Part shown: positions 34,785 to 45,550 of the stretch, piece by piece | Numbering within the stretch: position 1 is the stretch's first letter | Layout of the letters: every line of letters begins with the position of its first letter | The notes under the pieces: generated by a model | Databases searched by the model: none | Seen by the model: only the letters and a program-made list of their open reading frames with translations | Told to the model about the DNA's origin: nothing | Source: Bacteroidales bacterium | GTDB lineage: Bacteria; Bacteroidota; Bacteroidia; Bacteroidales; Rikenellaceae | NCBI GenBank assembly: GCA_910575495.1 | Contig: CAJTFS010000001.1 | Coordinates: 248,001 to 312,000 of the forward strand | Direction: 5' to 3' | DNA length: 64,000 nucleotides | Program-made: the position numbers and the translations under genes

Positions 34785-35276
34785 ATGAAACACTCTTCCA
34801 CCGAATACCGCAAGGAGCTGGAAAAACTCGTCGACCGGTATCGGCAGCCGCTGTTCCGCTTCGCCTTTTTCCGTCTGAGGTCGCGCATGGACGCCGAGGA
34901 TGCCGTGCAGGACGCTTTTCTGAAATGGGCATCCGGACCCGAACGATGCATCCGCAACCCGCAAGCCTACCTTTTCCGAATGGTGAACAACGACTGCTGC
35001 GACCGAATCCGGCGCCGGACAACGCTGGTGCCGCTCGACGGACATCAGCCGCTGCCCGACGAGCCCCTCGAAGAGCACGAAGCCCGCGAAGAGGCCCGAC
35101 GGATCGAAACGCTTCTCGACCGGCTCCCGCCCGAGCAGGCCGAAGCAATCCGCCTGCACACCTATGCGTCGCTCCGCTTCACAGAGATCGCCGAGGTGCT
35201 CCGATGCCCGGTCTCGACCGTCAAGTCCCGTTTCGCCGGCGGCATCGAAAAACTAAGAAAAATGTCGAATCTGTAA
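34785..35276 (+). CDS. ECF-type RNA polymerase sigma factor
   Basis: A 163-aa sigma-70 family protein with only regions 2 and 4. Region 2 (about 15-80): YRQPLFRFAFFRLRSRMDAEDAVQDAFLKW, then YLFRMVNNDCCDRIRRR. Region 4 (about 108-160): LLDRLPPEQAEAIRLHTYASLRFTEIAEVL and CPVSTVKSRFAGGIEKLRK. It binds the downstream gene product, a zinc-type anti-sigma factor, 11 bp away. The promoter is not obvious; such pairs usually regulate themselves. Confidence 0.92.
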   Translation: MKHSSTEYRKELEKLVDRYRQPLFRFAFFRLRSRMDAEDAVQDAFLKWASGPERCIRNPQAYLFRMVNNDCCDRIRRRTTLVPLDGHQPLPDEPLEEHEAREEARRIETLLDRLPPEQAEAIRLHTYASLRFTEIAEVLRCPVSTVKSRFAGGIEKLRKMSNL

Positions 35277-35287
35277 AATCCACAACC

Positions 35288-36577
35288 ATGAATTGTCACG
35301 AATTCCAAAATCGCATCATCGACTTGCTCGACGGCCGCAACTTCACCGACGAAGAACGCCGCCATCTGGAACAATGCCCCACCTGCGCTGCCGAATTCCG
35401 GGCCGCAGCCGCAGCCCTCGATGCTGTCACGCCCCGCAGCACCCCCCGCGCTTCCGACAACTTGCGCGACCGCATCCTGACGGCCGCCGCATCGGCCGGA
35501 CATCCCCGCCGGAACCGCATCTACCGCCTGTTCGGCACCATGGCAGCCGCAGCCGCAATCTTTGCCGGCGTGCTCCTGCTCTCCGTCCGCACGCCGGCTC
35601 TTGCCGCCCGCAAACACTTCGGGAGTGCCGTCGCTGCGATGAACGACCTCAAAACGCTCCGCATCGGTCTCCTCATCCGGACAGCCCCCCACGAGAACTT
35701 CGCCTATACCGACCCTTCGCTGCCGCCCATACCCTGCACCGTAACGGCCGAATACGGCGGCACGACACGCTGGCGCATCGAAAAAGCGGGCCGCATAGCC
35801 CTTTGCGACGGCGAATCGGTCCGCACCTGGCTTCCGGAGTTCGGCGAAGGATGGCGCCGCAAGGCCGAAGGCTATCGCCCGGAGGAAGAGTTCGCCCTGC
35901 TGCTCGACCTGCAACGGCTGCTGCTTGCCGAACAGGCGCAGGCATTCCGCACGAAAGGAGCGCAATATGAAATCACAGAGGATGCCGCCACCGTCCGGCT
36001 TACCGTCGCAATGCCGGCCCGGGGCGATTTCAGCCAAAGCGACTATCTGCTCAACAGCTCCATCGCCGAATCGAACACCCTGCGCGAGTACCGCTTCGAC
36101 AAGGAGAGCGGCAGGCTGCTCGACCTGTGCATCTCGGCCGTTCTGCCAGACGGCGGCCGCTCCGTATTGCTGGAAAGCACCGGCATCGCCTATGACGAAC
36201 CCATCGACCGGGCCATATGGGAAGTACCCGAAGGCATCGAGTGGATCGACCTTGCAGAGCCGGTCTCCGGCGCACAGCTGGCCGACATGACGGCCGAAGA
36301 AGCGGCGGCCCGCATTCTGCGGGCAATGGGTCCGTGGGACAAAAGATTGCTCGACGAAGCACTCCGTTACTATGGCACCGGCGTCCGCGAACAACTCGAA
36401 GCGCACTACGGAGGGCTTGCAATCATATCCGCAGGCAAGGCTCTGCGCTCGGGAGAATACCCCGGAGTCTTCATCCCCTGCGAAATCCTGCTGGCGGACG
36501 GCCGAACCGAAAAGCTGATGCTGGCTCTGCGCAACGACAACCCCGAAAAGTGCTGGCTGGTCGACGGCGGTCTCTGA
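35288..36577 (+). CDS. Membrane anti-sigma factor with periplasmic sensor domain
   Basis: A 429-aa protein. The N-terminal ~50 residues form a zinc anti-sigma domain (MNCHEFQNRIIDLLDG; RHLEQCPTCAAEF, HxxxCxxC). A membrane helix follows near 79-100 (RLFGTMAAAAAIFAGVLLLSV). The remaining ~320 residues are periplasmic with a beta-rich, LolA/RseB-like pattern (RWRIEKAGRIALCDGESVRTWLPEFG) and a second C-terminal part of unknown fold. It should hold the ECF factor at the membrane until an envelope or polymer signal releases it. A shared bidirectional terminator with groEL follows. Confidence 0.82.
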   Translation: MNCHEFQNRIIDLLDGRNFTDEERRHLEQCPTCAAEFRAAAAALDAVTPRSTPRASDNLRDRILTAAASAGHPRRNRIYRLFGTMAAAAAIFAGVLLLSVRTPALAARKHFGSAVAAMNDLKTLRIGLLIRTAPHENFAYTDPSLPPIPCTVTAEYGGTTRWRIEKAGRIALCDGESVRTWLPEFGEGWRRKAEGYRPEEEFALLLDLQRLLLAEQAQAFRTKGAQYEITEDAATVRLTVAMPARGDFSQSDYLLNSSIAESNTLREYRFDKESGRLLDLCISAVLPDGGRSVLLESTGIAYDEPIDRAIWEVPEGIEWIDLAEPVSGAQLADMTAEEAAARILRAMGPWDKRLLDEALRYYGTGVREQLEAHYGGLAIISAGKALRSGEYPGVFIPCEILLADGRTEKLMLALRNDNPEKCWLVDGGL

Positions 36578-36596
36578 CCCGAACCGCCCAAGACGC

Positions 36597-36633
36597 AAAA
36601 ACCCCGGTCCGTGTTCTTACGGACCGGGGTTTT
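36597..36633. terminator. Bidirectional intrinsic terminator
   Basis: A 15-bp stem (AAAACCCCGGTCCGT and complement) with a 6-nt loop, between the convergent anti-sigma and groEL genes. Confidence 0.88.
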
Positions 36634-36650
36634 CATCGCTCGGGCGCTCG

Positions 36651-38565
<1,915 letters not shown>

Positions 38566-38663
38566 GATTGTTCTGTTTATTGGTTTTACGATGTTGTTGG
38601 CTCGTTTGCAACTCCTTATTCATCAAGAGATGTGCCAACCCGTTTTTGGCAGACGCGGCGTGA

Positions 38664-38671
38664 CAAAGCTA
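38664..38671 (-). promoter_or_regulatory. -7 element for groESL
   Basis: TAGCTTTG on the minus strand, about 98 nt before the groES ATG; no clear -33 match and no CIRCE repeat. Confidence 0.5.
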
Positions 38672-38731
38672 CACTCCGGACTGCCATTTTGTCACACAGA
38701 CGGCACCGCAATCGATTTTTCAGCCGTTTTA

Positions 38732-38763
38732 TTTGGCAAAAGCAAAAAAGTATATTACATTTG
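38732..38763 (+). promoter_or_regulatory. Promoter of tRNA-His
   Basis: TTTG at 38732-38735, a 20-nt spacer, TACATTTG at 38756-38763; the tRNA begins 31 nt later. Confidence 0.8.
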
Positions 38764-38793
38764 CATCCCGATACGGCATTGCGCCGTCGAATG

Positions 38794-38867
38794 GTGGATG
38801 TAGCTCAGTCGGTTAGAGCGTCGGATTGTGGTTCCGAAGGTCGAGGGTTCGAGCCCCTTCTTCCACC
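38794..38867 (+). tRNA. tRNA-His (GTG)
   Basis: Acceptor GTGGATG with CTTCCAC (one internal T-T pair), a G at -1 (38793) as needed for His tRNA, anticodon arm TCGGA-TTGTGGT-TCCGA giving GTG, U33 present, discriminator C. No encoded CCA. Confidence 0.95.
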
Positions 38868-38886
38868 CCGTTTTTTTCAGCAAGCA

Positions 38887-38916
38887 AGCGTCCGGTTATT
38901 GCCGGACGCTTTTTTG
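38887..38916 (+). terminator. Intrinsic terminator of tRNA-His
   Basis: Stem AGCGTCCGG / CCGGACGCT with a 6-nt loop and six T. Confidence 0.9.
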
Positions 38917-39057
38917 TTGGAAAATTGCAGGCTCATCCCGTCTGCCGCTTCTCCTAAGCCGTATGCTTCCTGCGGAAGCTGTTTTCGGCCGAAGCGTCCT
39001 TCGTGATTACGGATGTCGCGAGAGGTTTCAAAACCGGCGACCCACCCGCAAAAAAAA

Positions 39058-39085
39058 TTCCGGCGACCTTTCGGGGTCGCCGGAA
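39058..39085 (-). terminator. Terminator hairpin of eno
   Basis: Stem TTCCGGCGACC / GGTCGCCGGAA with a short loop, 22 nt past the eno stop; on the minus strand it is followed by TTTTTTTG. Confidence 0.8.
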
Positions 39086-39106
39086 CCGGTTATTGAAGTA
39101 CGAGAC

Positions 39107-40405
<1,299 letters not shown>

Positions 40406-40441
40406 TTATTTGGTTCGAAACTTCTTTTACGGTTTGCGACG

Positions 40442-40449
40442 CAAAATTA
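40442..40449 (-). promoter_or_regulatory. -7 element for eno
   Basis: TAATTTTG on the minus strand, 48 nt before the eno ATG; weak -33. Confidence 0.6.
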
Positions 40450-40556
40450 CAAAACTTTTGCGAATTGTCGTTGTCGGCTGTTATTTTTTTCACGATAGCG
40501 ACCGCTTGCCGCGTACCGGCGGCGCAAGGAGGCGGTTTGCGCTGTCCCTGCGGCAG

Positions 40557-40586
40557 AAAAACGGCCGGCGAAAAATCCGCCGGCCG
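40557..40586 (-). terminator. Terminator of the mannan PUL operon
   Basis: A perfect 9-bp GC stem (CGGCCGGCG / CGCCGGCCG) with a 7-nt loop, followed on the minus strand by TTTTTCTG, 20 nt after the galM stop. Confidence 0.85.
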
Positions 40587-40605
40587 CCGTGTAAGGACAA
40601 CCTGT

Positions 40606-41730
40606 CTATCGTGTGCCGAATCTGTAAATGCAGGTATGGCGGTATACCTCCCCGGGGTCGAGCCGCACGGAGGGGAAGCCTGGCTGGTTGGGGCTGTCGG
40701 GGAAACACTGGGTTTCGAGCGCCACGGCCCCGCGGCGAACGATGCGGCGGCCGAACTTGCCGGTCGTGGCATCGGTAAAGAAATTGCCGCTGTAGAACTG
40801 GAGTCCCGGCTGATCGGTCAGAATCTCCATCAGGCGCCCGCTTTCGGGCTCGTAGAGCGACGCCGCGAGACGCACCCGCCCCGGCTCGCTGTCGAAGACC
40901 CAGTTGTGATCGTAGCCCGAACCGCACCGAAGCTGCGCATCGTCGGCGTCGATCCGCTCACCGATGGCTGCAGGCGTGCGGAAATCGAACGGCGTATCCT
41001 CCACCGGACGGAACCCGCCTGTGGGGATGAGCAGCGAATCGACCGGCGTGATGTGCGACGCGTCGATCCACAGTTCGTGAGCCTCGACGGTGCCGTTGCC
41101 CTCGCCGCGCAGGTTGAACATCGAGTGGTTGGAGAGGTTGACGATCGTAGGCGCGTCGGTCTCGGCGCGATAGACGATCTCAAGGGCGTTGTCGTCGGTC
41201 ACCGTGTAGGTCACCCGCACGCTCAGCGTACCGGGATAACCCTCCTCGCCGGCCGGCGAAGCGTAGGAGAGTGCGAGCGACCGATCGGTCACGGACTCGA
41301 CCGTCCACACACGGCTGTCGAACCCTTTCAAGCCGCCGTGCAGCGAATGGCCGTGGTCGTTCTGCGGCAAGGCGTACTCCCTGCCGTCGAGCTCGAAGCG
41401 GCCGCCGGCGATGCGGTTGGCGCAGCGCCCCACGACCGGCCCGTAGAAACGGGCGTCGGGCTCGCCGAGATAACGGCCGATGCTCTCGCAACCGACGACC
41501 ACGTCGTCGTAACGGCCCTCGCGGTCGGGGGCCCACAATGCAACCACGCGGGCGCCGAATTCGGTGATCTGCACCGTCAGTCCGCCCGGCGAACGGAGCG
41601 TATGCAGCGAGACGGGCCGTCCGTCGACCTCGGCGGCGAACGCCGACGCGTCGAGCGGCTGCGGACCGCGGGCACCGCCGCCCGAACAGGCGGCCGCGAG
41701 GCAGGCGATCAGAACGAGTAGTCGTTTCAT
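40606..41730 (-). CDS. galM: Aldose 1-epimerase, lipoprotein
   Basis: A 374-aa mutarotase with a type II signal (MKRLLVLIACLAAACS). Catalytic residues are in place: His in NDHGHSLHGG, His in NLSNHSMFNLRG, Asp in SGYDHNWVF and Glu in VALETQCFPDSPNQPGFP. It interconverts alpha and beta anomers of hexoses. As last gene of the PUL (1 bp after GH125) it should speed use of the released mannose. It lacks an S-D-D export signal after the Cys, so a periplasm-facing location is likely. The start at 41730 gives a normal signal peptide. Confidence 0.92.
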   Translation of the reverse strand: MKRLLVLIACLAAACSGGGARGPQPLDASAFAAEVDGRPVSLHTLRSPGGLTVQITEFGARVVALWAPDREGRYDDVVVGCESIGRYLGEPDARFYGPVVGRCANRIAGGRFELDGREYALPQNDHGHSLHGGLKGFDSRVWTVESVTDRSLALSYASPAGEEGYPGTLSVRVTYTVTDDNALEIVYRAETDAPTIVNLSNHSMFNLRGEGNGTVEAHELWIDASHITPVDSLLIPTGGFRPVEDTPFDFRTPAAIGERIDADDAQLRCGSGYDHNWVFDSEPGRVRLAASLYEPESGRLMEILTDQPGLQFYSGNFFTDATTGKFGRRIVRRGAVALETQCFPDSPNQPGFPSVRLDPGEVYRHTCIYRFGTR

Positions 41731-41731
41731 G

Positions 41732-43213
41732 CTATTCAACGGTGATCGAATTGAGCAGGTCGAGCTTGCCGGCATCGATGAGCGTGAGGATCAGCTCGCC
41801 GAAGAGCGTGTTCTGCCAGGCGAACCACGAGCGGGTGAAGTTGGCCGGGTCGTCCTTGTGGAACGACTCGTGCATGAAGCCCGTGCCGGCGTCGGTGGTC
41901 ATCAGCATCTCGACGCAGCGCTTGATCTCGGCGTCGTCCTGCGAGGTGAAGGCCTTCATCATGATGCTCATGGGCCATATCATGTCGTAACCTACGTGCG
42001 GACCGCCGATTCCCTCGCCGGCCGTGCCGCGGAAGAAATAGGGGTTGGACTCGCTCCACACGAAACGGCGCGTATTGCGGTAGATCGGGTCGGAGGGGTC
42101 GACGTCGCCCAGGTAGGCCATGGCCAGCAGCGAGGGCACGTTGGCATCGTCCATCAGGAAGCGGTTGCCGAAGCCGTCGACCTCGAAAGCATAGATTTCG
42201 CCGAACTCGGGGTGCTCCACCACGGCATATTCGCGCAGGGCCTGCTCGACCTCGTCGGCCAGGGCGAGGCACTCGCCGGCCATTGTCCGCTCGCCGTTCA
42301 CGGCGGTGAGGATTTCGGCCGCCTTGCGCAGCGACGTCACCGCAAAGAAGTTGGACGGGACCAAAAACAGGAAAGTCGTGGCGTCGTCCGAAGGCCGGAA
42401 GACCGAAGCGATAAGGCCCACGGGGTTCACCGGATTGCCCTTGCCCTCGTTGCAGACGGTGTCGAGCTGACGGTCAGTGACGCGCGTGAAGAGATAGGGC
42501 CCCACCCCCTCCTTGCGCTGCTGCTCGCGGAAAGTCTGCAGGATGTTGCGCATGGCCGCCAGCCAATGCTCGTCGAAGACCGACGTGTCGCCCGTAGCCT
42601 GCCAGTAGGCGTAGGCCAGGCGCAGCGGATAGCAGAGCGAGTCGATCTCCCACTTGCGCTCGTGGAGCTCGGGCCGCATCTGCGTGCCGTCGCTCATCCA
42701 ATGGTGGTCGGGAGCAGGATCATAGGGATCGAGAAAGGCATTGGCATAGGGGTCGAGTCCGATGCACTTGAACTGCCGGCGGATCACGCCGGCCAGCATG
42801 GCGCGGAGCTCCGCATCGTCGGCCGCGAGGCGGACGTAGGGCCAGACCTGCGCACCCGAATCGCGCAGCCACATGGCATGGATGTCGCCCGTGTAGACCA
42901 CCGTATCGTCCTTGCCGTCGGCGTCCTTGCGATGGCGAACGGTGGTGTCGAGCGTGTTGGGGAAGCAGTTTTCGAACATCCAGCGCAGCTTGGCGTTGGT
43001 CAGCAGCCCCTTGATGCGCTCGATCTCGGCATCGACGGCCGCCGAAGCGAACGAACGCTCCTCGGGCTTCGGCCGGTTGGTCGGCGCATAGGGCCGCACC
43101 TTGGCCACCTTGCATTTGTCGGCAGGCAGCGGCGCCGCGGTCCCGCGGGCCGGGAGGGAGCCGGCAGCGCAGAGAAGCGCCGCCAGGCTCAGACAGATTT
43201 TGCGAATCATCAT
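41732..43213 (-). CDS. GH125 exo-alpha-1,6-mannosidase
   Basis: A 493-aa glycoside hydrolase family 125 (DUF1237) enzyme, (alpha/alpha)6 barrel. It has a type I signal peptide (MIRKICLSLAALLCAAGSLPARG) and the family blocks TGDIHAMWLRDSGAQVWPY, WMSDGTQMRPELHERKWEIDSL and FNMR-region equivalents such as NPVNPVGLIASVFRPSDDATT and MIWPMSIMMKAFTS. The family cleaves non-reducing alpha-1,6-mannose. In the PUL it should trim, in the periplasm, the mannan backbone oligosaccharides exposed by GH92 and GH76. Confidence 0.92.
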   Translation of the reverse strand: MMIRKICLSLAALLCAAGSLPARGTAAPLPADKCKVAKVRPYAPTNRPKPEERSFASAAVDAEIERIKGLLTNAKLRWMFENCFPNTLDTTVRHRKDADGKDDTVVYTGDIHAMWLRDSGAQVWPYVRLAADDAELRAMLAGVIRRQFKCIGLDPYANAFLDPYDPAPDHHWMSDGTQMRPELHERKWEIDSLCYPLRLAYAYWQATGDTSVFDEHWLAAMRNILQTFREQQRKEGVGPYLFTRVTDRQLDTVCNEGKGNPVNPVGLIASVFRPSDDATTFLFLVPSNFFAVTSLRKAAEILTAVNGERTMAGECLALADEVEQALREYAVVEHPEFGEIYAFEVDGFGNRFLMDDANVPSLLAMAYLGDVDPSDPIYRNTRRFVWSESNPYFFRGTAGEGIGGPHVGYDMIWPMSIMMKAFTSQDDAEIKRCVEMLMTTDAGTGFMHESFHKDDPANFTRSWFAWQNTLFGELILTLIDAGKLDLLNSITVE

Positions 43214-43267
43214 GGTTTTCGGTTTGACGATTGTTTACAGGAAACTATCAACGACCCGGAAGCCGGT

Positions 43268-45538
43268 TCAACGCCCCTCCGAAAAGGAGTAGGGACGCGC
43301 CGAAGCCTCGGTGCCGCGCTGCTTGTCGGGCTGCGCGCTCATGCGGAAGCGCACCTTGGCGCCGCGCGTGAGATCGCCGTGCGTGAGGTAGTTGCGGCCG
43401 CAGCGCTTGCCGTTGAGGGTCATCGACTGCACATAACGGGCGGCGGGCGAATTGCCCTCGGCGACGATCTCCGTCCGGCATCCGCCGGGCAGGTGCACCG
43501 TCACCTTGTTGAAAAGGGGCGAACCCAAGATATACTGGTCCGACGCCGGGCACACGGGATAGAAGCCCATCGCCGAGAAGACGTACCAGGCCGAAGTCTG
43601 CCCGTTGTCCTCGTCGCCGCAATAGCCGTCGGGCGCCGCGCTGTAGAGCTTGTCCATCACCTCGCGGCACCAGAACTGCGCCTGCCAGGGCTCATCGCTC
43701 CAGTTGTAGAGATAGATCATGTGCTGCACGGGCTGGTTGCCGTGGGCGTAATTGCCCATGTTCATCACCTGCATCTCGCGGATTTCGTGGATCGTGCCGC
43801 CATAATAGCTGTCGTCGAAATGGGGCGGCACCGTGAAGATGCCGTTGAGCTTGTCGGTGAAGCTGCGGCGGCCGCCCATGAGCTCCACCAGCCCCTCGGG
43901 ATCGTGGAAGACCGACCAGGTGTAGTGGAGGCTGTTGCCCTCGGTGAAGGCGTCGCCCCACTTCAAGGGGCTGAAAGGCGCCTGGAAGGTGCCGTCGCCG
44001 TTGCGGCCGCGCATCAGACCGCTCTCGGCATCGAACAGCTTGCAGTAGTTCATGGCCCGCTCGGCGAAGATGCCGATTTCGGACTCGGGTTTGCCCAGCG
44101 CCTTGCCCAGCGTATAGATGCACCAGTCGTCGTAGGCGTATTCGAGGGTGCGGGCCGCGTTTTCGCGGATGCCCGAATCGTAGGGAACGTAACCCAGCGT
44201 GTTGTAATATTCATGACCCAGGCGTCCGGTCGACGAAACGGTCGGATGGACGTGTTCGGTGCCGTGGATCACGGCTTCCCACAGTTTCTCGATGTCGTAG
44301 CCGCGGATGCCCTTCATCCAGGCGTCGGCCACCACCGAAGCCGAGTTGTTGCCCACCATGCAGCCGCGATGGCCGGGCGAAGCCCATTCGGGCAGGAACC
44401 CGCTCTCAAGGTAGGTATTGACCAAACCCTGCTGCATGCGCCCGGCCATCTCGGGATAGACGAGGTTGAGCAGCGGGAAAAGCGAACGGAAAGTGTCCCA
44501 GAAACCCGTGTCGGTGAACATCTCGCCGTCGCAGACCGTACCGTTGTAGGGGCTGTAGTGGACGCGGCGTCCGGCAGCGTCGATCTCGGAGAGGTCGCGC
44601 GGGAACAACACCGAGCGGTAGAGACACGAATAGAAGGTGCGCAGGTTGTCGGTGTTCGGATCGCTCACCTCGATGCGGCCCAGCACCTCGTTCCAACGGG
44701 CGCGGCCCTCGGCCTTCACCTCGTCGAACGACTTGTCGCCCAGCTCGCCGAGGTTGCGTTCGGCCTGCTCCAGGTCGATGAACGACGACGCCACGCGCAG
44801 GTGGACCGGACGGCCCCGCTCGGTACGGAAACCGACGACGGCGCCGGCATGGTCTGCCTGCGACTCGGCGACGCCCTCGCGGATCGCACCGTCGGCGACC
44901 GCAGCAACGAACTCGAAGGGAGTGTCCGACTCGACGACGAACCAGTTGCGGAAATTGTCGGGCACGCCGCCCGAATTGCGGGTCGTATACCCCACGATCC
45001 GCCGGCCGCCGGGCATGATCTTCACCCACGAGCCGCGGTCGAAGGCGTCGATCACGAGATAGGAGCGCTCGGCGTCGGGATAACTCAGCCGGAACATCGC
45101 GGCGCGCTCGGTGGGGGTAAGCTCCACCGTCACGTCATGATCGGCCAGGTAGACCGAATAGTAGTAGGGCGTGGCGGTCTCGGCCTTGTGCGAGAACCAG
45201 CTGGCGCGGGCATCCTCGTCGAAGCAAGCCCCGCCGGTGACGGGCATGACGGCGAACTGGCCGTAGTCGTTGATCCACGGCGAAGGCTGATGGGTCTGCT
45301 TGAAGCCGCGGATCTTGTCGGCCGTGTAGACATAAGTCCAGCCGTTGCCCATCTTGCCCGTCTGCGGGGTCCAGAAGTTCATGCCCCAGGGACGCGCCAC
45401 GGCGGGATAGGTGTTGCCGGTCGAAAGCTCGTATTTCGACATGGTACCCACCGTCGTGCGGACATAGTCGACCGGCTCCGCAGCCCGGAGCTGGCATGCC
45501 GCCGCAACGGCGAGCAGGAAAGAAAGCGTTTTTTTCAT
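43268..45538 (-). CDS. GH92 alpha-mannosidase
   Basis: A 756-aa glycoside hydrolase family 92 enzyme, calcium-dependent exo-alpha-mannosidase. A signal peptide (MKKTLSFLLAVAAACQLRAA) is followed by the N-terminal beta-sandwich (GNTYPAVARPWGMNFWTPQTG; QTHQPSPWINDYGQFAVMP), then the (alpha/alpha)6 catalytic domain with GFWDTFRSLFPLL, the GTEHVHPTVSSTGRLG region, ADRPNHRG-type loops and GDEDNGQTSAWYVFSAMGFYPVCP. Most family members remove alpha-1,2 or alpha-1,3 mannose branches; this agrees with removal of mannan side chains. Confidence 0.94.
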   Translation of the reverse strand: MKKTLSFLLAVAAACQLRAAEPVDYVRTTVGTMSKYELSTGNTYPAVARPWGMNFWTPQTGKMGNGWTYVYTADKIRGFKQTHQPSPWINDYGQFAVMPVTGGACFDEDARASWFSHKAETATPYYYSVYLADHDVTVELTPTERAAMFRLSYPDAERSYLVIDAFDRGSWVKIMPGGRRIVGYTTRNSGGVPDNFRNWFVVESDTPFEFVAAVADGAIREGVAESQADHAGAVVGFRTERGRPVHLRVASSFIDLEQAERNLGELGDKSFDEVKAEGRARWNEVLGRIEVSDPNTDNLRTFYSCLYRSVLFPRDLSEIDAAGRRVHYSPYNGTVCDGEMFTDTGFWDTFRSLFPLLNLVYPEMAGRMQQGLVNTYLESGFLPEWASPGHRGCMVGNNSASVVADAWMKGIRGYDIEKLWEAVIHGTEHVHPTVSSTGRLGHEYYNTLGYVPYDSGIRENAARTLEYAYDDWCIYTLGKALGKPESEIGIFAERAMNYCKLFDAESGLMRGRNGDGTFQAPFSPLKWGDAFTEGNSLHYTWSVFHDPEGLVELMGGRRSFTDKLNGIFTVPPHFDDSYYGGTIHEIREMQVMNMGNYAHGNQPVQHMIYLYNWSDEPWQAQFWCREVMDKLYSAAPDGYCGDEDNGQTSAWYVFSAMGFYPVCPASDQYILGSPLFNKVTVHLPGGCRTEIVAEGNSPAARYVQSMTLNGKRCGRNYLTHGDLTRGAKVRFRMSAQPDKQRGTEASARPYSFSEGR

Positions 45539-45550
45539 AGAATCGTTCTG

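Noticed and set aside
34346..36577. A single plus-strand frame running from the FISUMP cassette into the anti-sigma factor
   Set aside because: The stretch between cassette and anti-sigma start is a different frame from the real sigma factor gene and has no protein-like features; the anti-sigma start at 35288 fits its zinc domain. The continuity is chance.
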